From: Lichenicoccus sp964242335
GTDB taxonomy: Bacteria; Pseudomonadota; Alphaproteobacteria; Acetobacterales; Acetobacteraceae
DNA: 64,000 bases
Assembly (NCBI GenBank): GCA_964242335.1
Contig: CAXTAY010000016.1
Coordinates: 5,358-69,357, forward strand
Direction of reading: 5' to 3'
The number at the start of each line of letters is the position of its first letter. Within the stretch, counting starts at the first letter, position 1. The notes below the pieces were generated by a model. That model had not been told where the DNA came from, made no database searches, and worked only from the letters and a program-made list of their open reading frames with translations. This document shows, piece by piece, positions 63,930 to 64,000 of the stretch. A program made the translations under genes and the position numbers.

Positions 63930-64000
63930 GTCCGCGTAGCTCAGCCGGATAGAGCACAGGATTCCTTGTCACCAACTGGGCGCCACGAGGGGAAACCGCG
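63930..64000 (+). tRNA. tRNA-Arg(CCT), 5' half; gene interrupted and cut by window end
   Basis: 63930-63966 fits a tRNA 5' half exactly: acceptor strand GTCCGCG, TA, D-arm GCTC-AGCCGGATA-GAGC with a 4-bp stem, A, anticodon 5' stem CAGGA, loop T-T and anticodon CCT at 63964-63966. The expected A37, 3' stem TCCTG and T-arm do not follow; the sequence changes right after T36. This is the site used by group I introns in bacterial tRNA-Arg(CCT) genes. The 3' exon would lie beyond the window. Confidence 0.7.
63967..64000 (+). other. Probable 5' end of a group I intron in tRNA-Arg(CCT)
   Basis: Starting right after the anticodon, the exon end CCT can pair with GGG at 63978-63980, giving a P1 helix with the required T-G (U-G) pair at the splice site. 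Downstream, GG-GAAA-CC (63990-63997) resembles the GAAA-capped P2 of short bacterial tRNA introns such as that of Azoarcus tRNA-Ile. Only 34 bases are visible. Confidence 0.55.

Noticed and set aside
63930..64000. tRNA broken by a prophage or island attachment site
   Set aside because: Considered for the split tRNA, but the break is exactly after the anticodon and the following bases can form a P1 helix and GAAA-capped stem, which fits an intron better. Not fully excluded without more sequence.

Overview
This is a very G+C-rich stretch of an alphaproteobacterial chromosome. Gene content and order point to the Rhodospirillales, probably Acetobacteraceae: a sorbitol-type SDR beside an ABC solute-binding protein, the block mutY / DUF721 / dsbA-like / smc, the run leuS-lptE-holA, DUF1489 and DUF3576 proteins, and an OprB porin. 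The species cannot be named from sequence alone. Most of the window is ordinary, densely packed chromosome with short intergenic gaps and several stop/start overlaps.

Layout. 1-2000: end of a polyol catabolic/transport operon, closed by a strong hairpin. 2015-4403 (minus): a glycine-rich beta-roll protein and a stand-alone POTRA protein. 4540-6499 (minus): truncated siroheme synthase, moaB and cyanase, which looks like a nitrogen/cofactor operon. 6629-9890: a secreted M10-type metalloprotease with beta-roll repeats, then a zinc alcohol dehydrogenase and its small partner. 9990-17629: lipoprotein, mutY, DUF721, dsbA-like protein and a very long SMC. 17770-19992: an EAL c-di-GMP phosphodiesterase with a dead GGDEF, followed by a BLUF blue-light sensor. 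20249-25191 (minus): rsmB, rpe, heparinase-like protein and a glycosyltransferase. 25297-35973: two unknown overlapping genes, then housekeeping genes (YggS-type PLP protein, kup, hemW, nucleoside hydrolase, lytic transglycosylase). 36119-44048: an iron-acquisition region, fbpABC then porin, beta-propeller and EfeB-type peroxidase, with a good Fur box between the two halves.

Accessory part. 44600-50460 has lower G+C and carries what looks like an anti-phage defence island. A large SF2 helicase with a degenerate nuclease-like C-terminus is divergent from a two-domain nuclease (AbiJ-like N-terminus plus Mrr-like core), and a third predicted PD-(D/E)XK nuclease follows. 50583-56273 is a redox cassette (LysR, F420-type NADP reductase, SDR, tandem SnoaL protein, old yellow enzyme) bracketed by a direct duplication; the left copy is a frameshifted remnant of the old yellow enzyme gene.

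The right end returns to core genes: a SARP-like regulator, DUF3576 lipoprotein, leuS, lptE and holA. The window ends inside a tRNA-Arg(CCT) gene that breaks off exactly after the anticodon and continues into sequence resembling the start of a group I intron. Multi-hairpin intergenic repeats occur at about 20.0, 34.3 and 54.7 kb.
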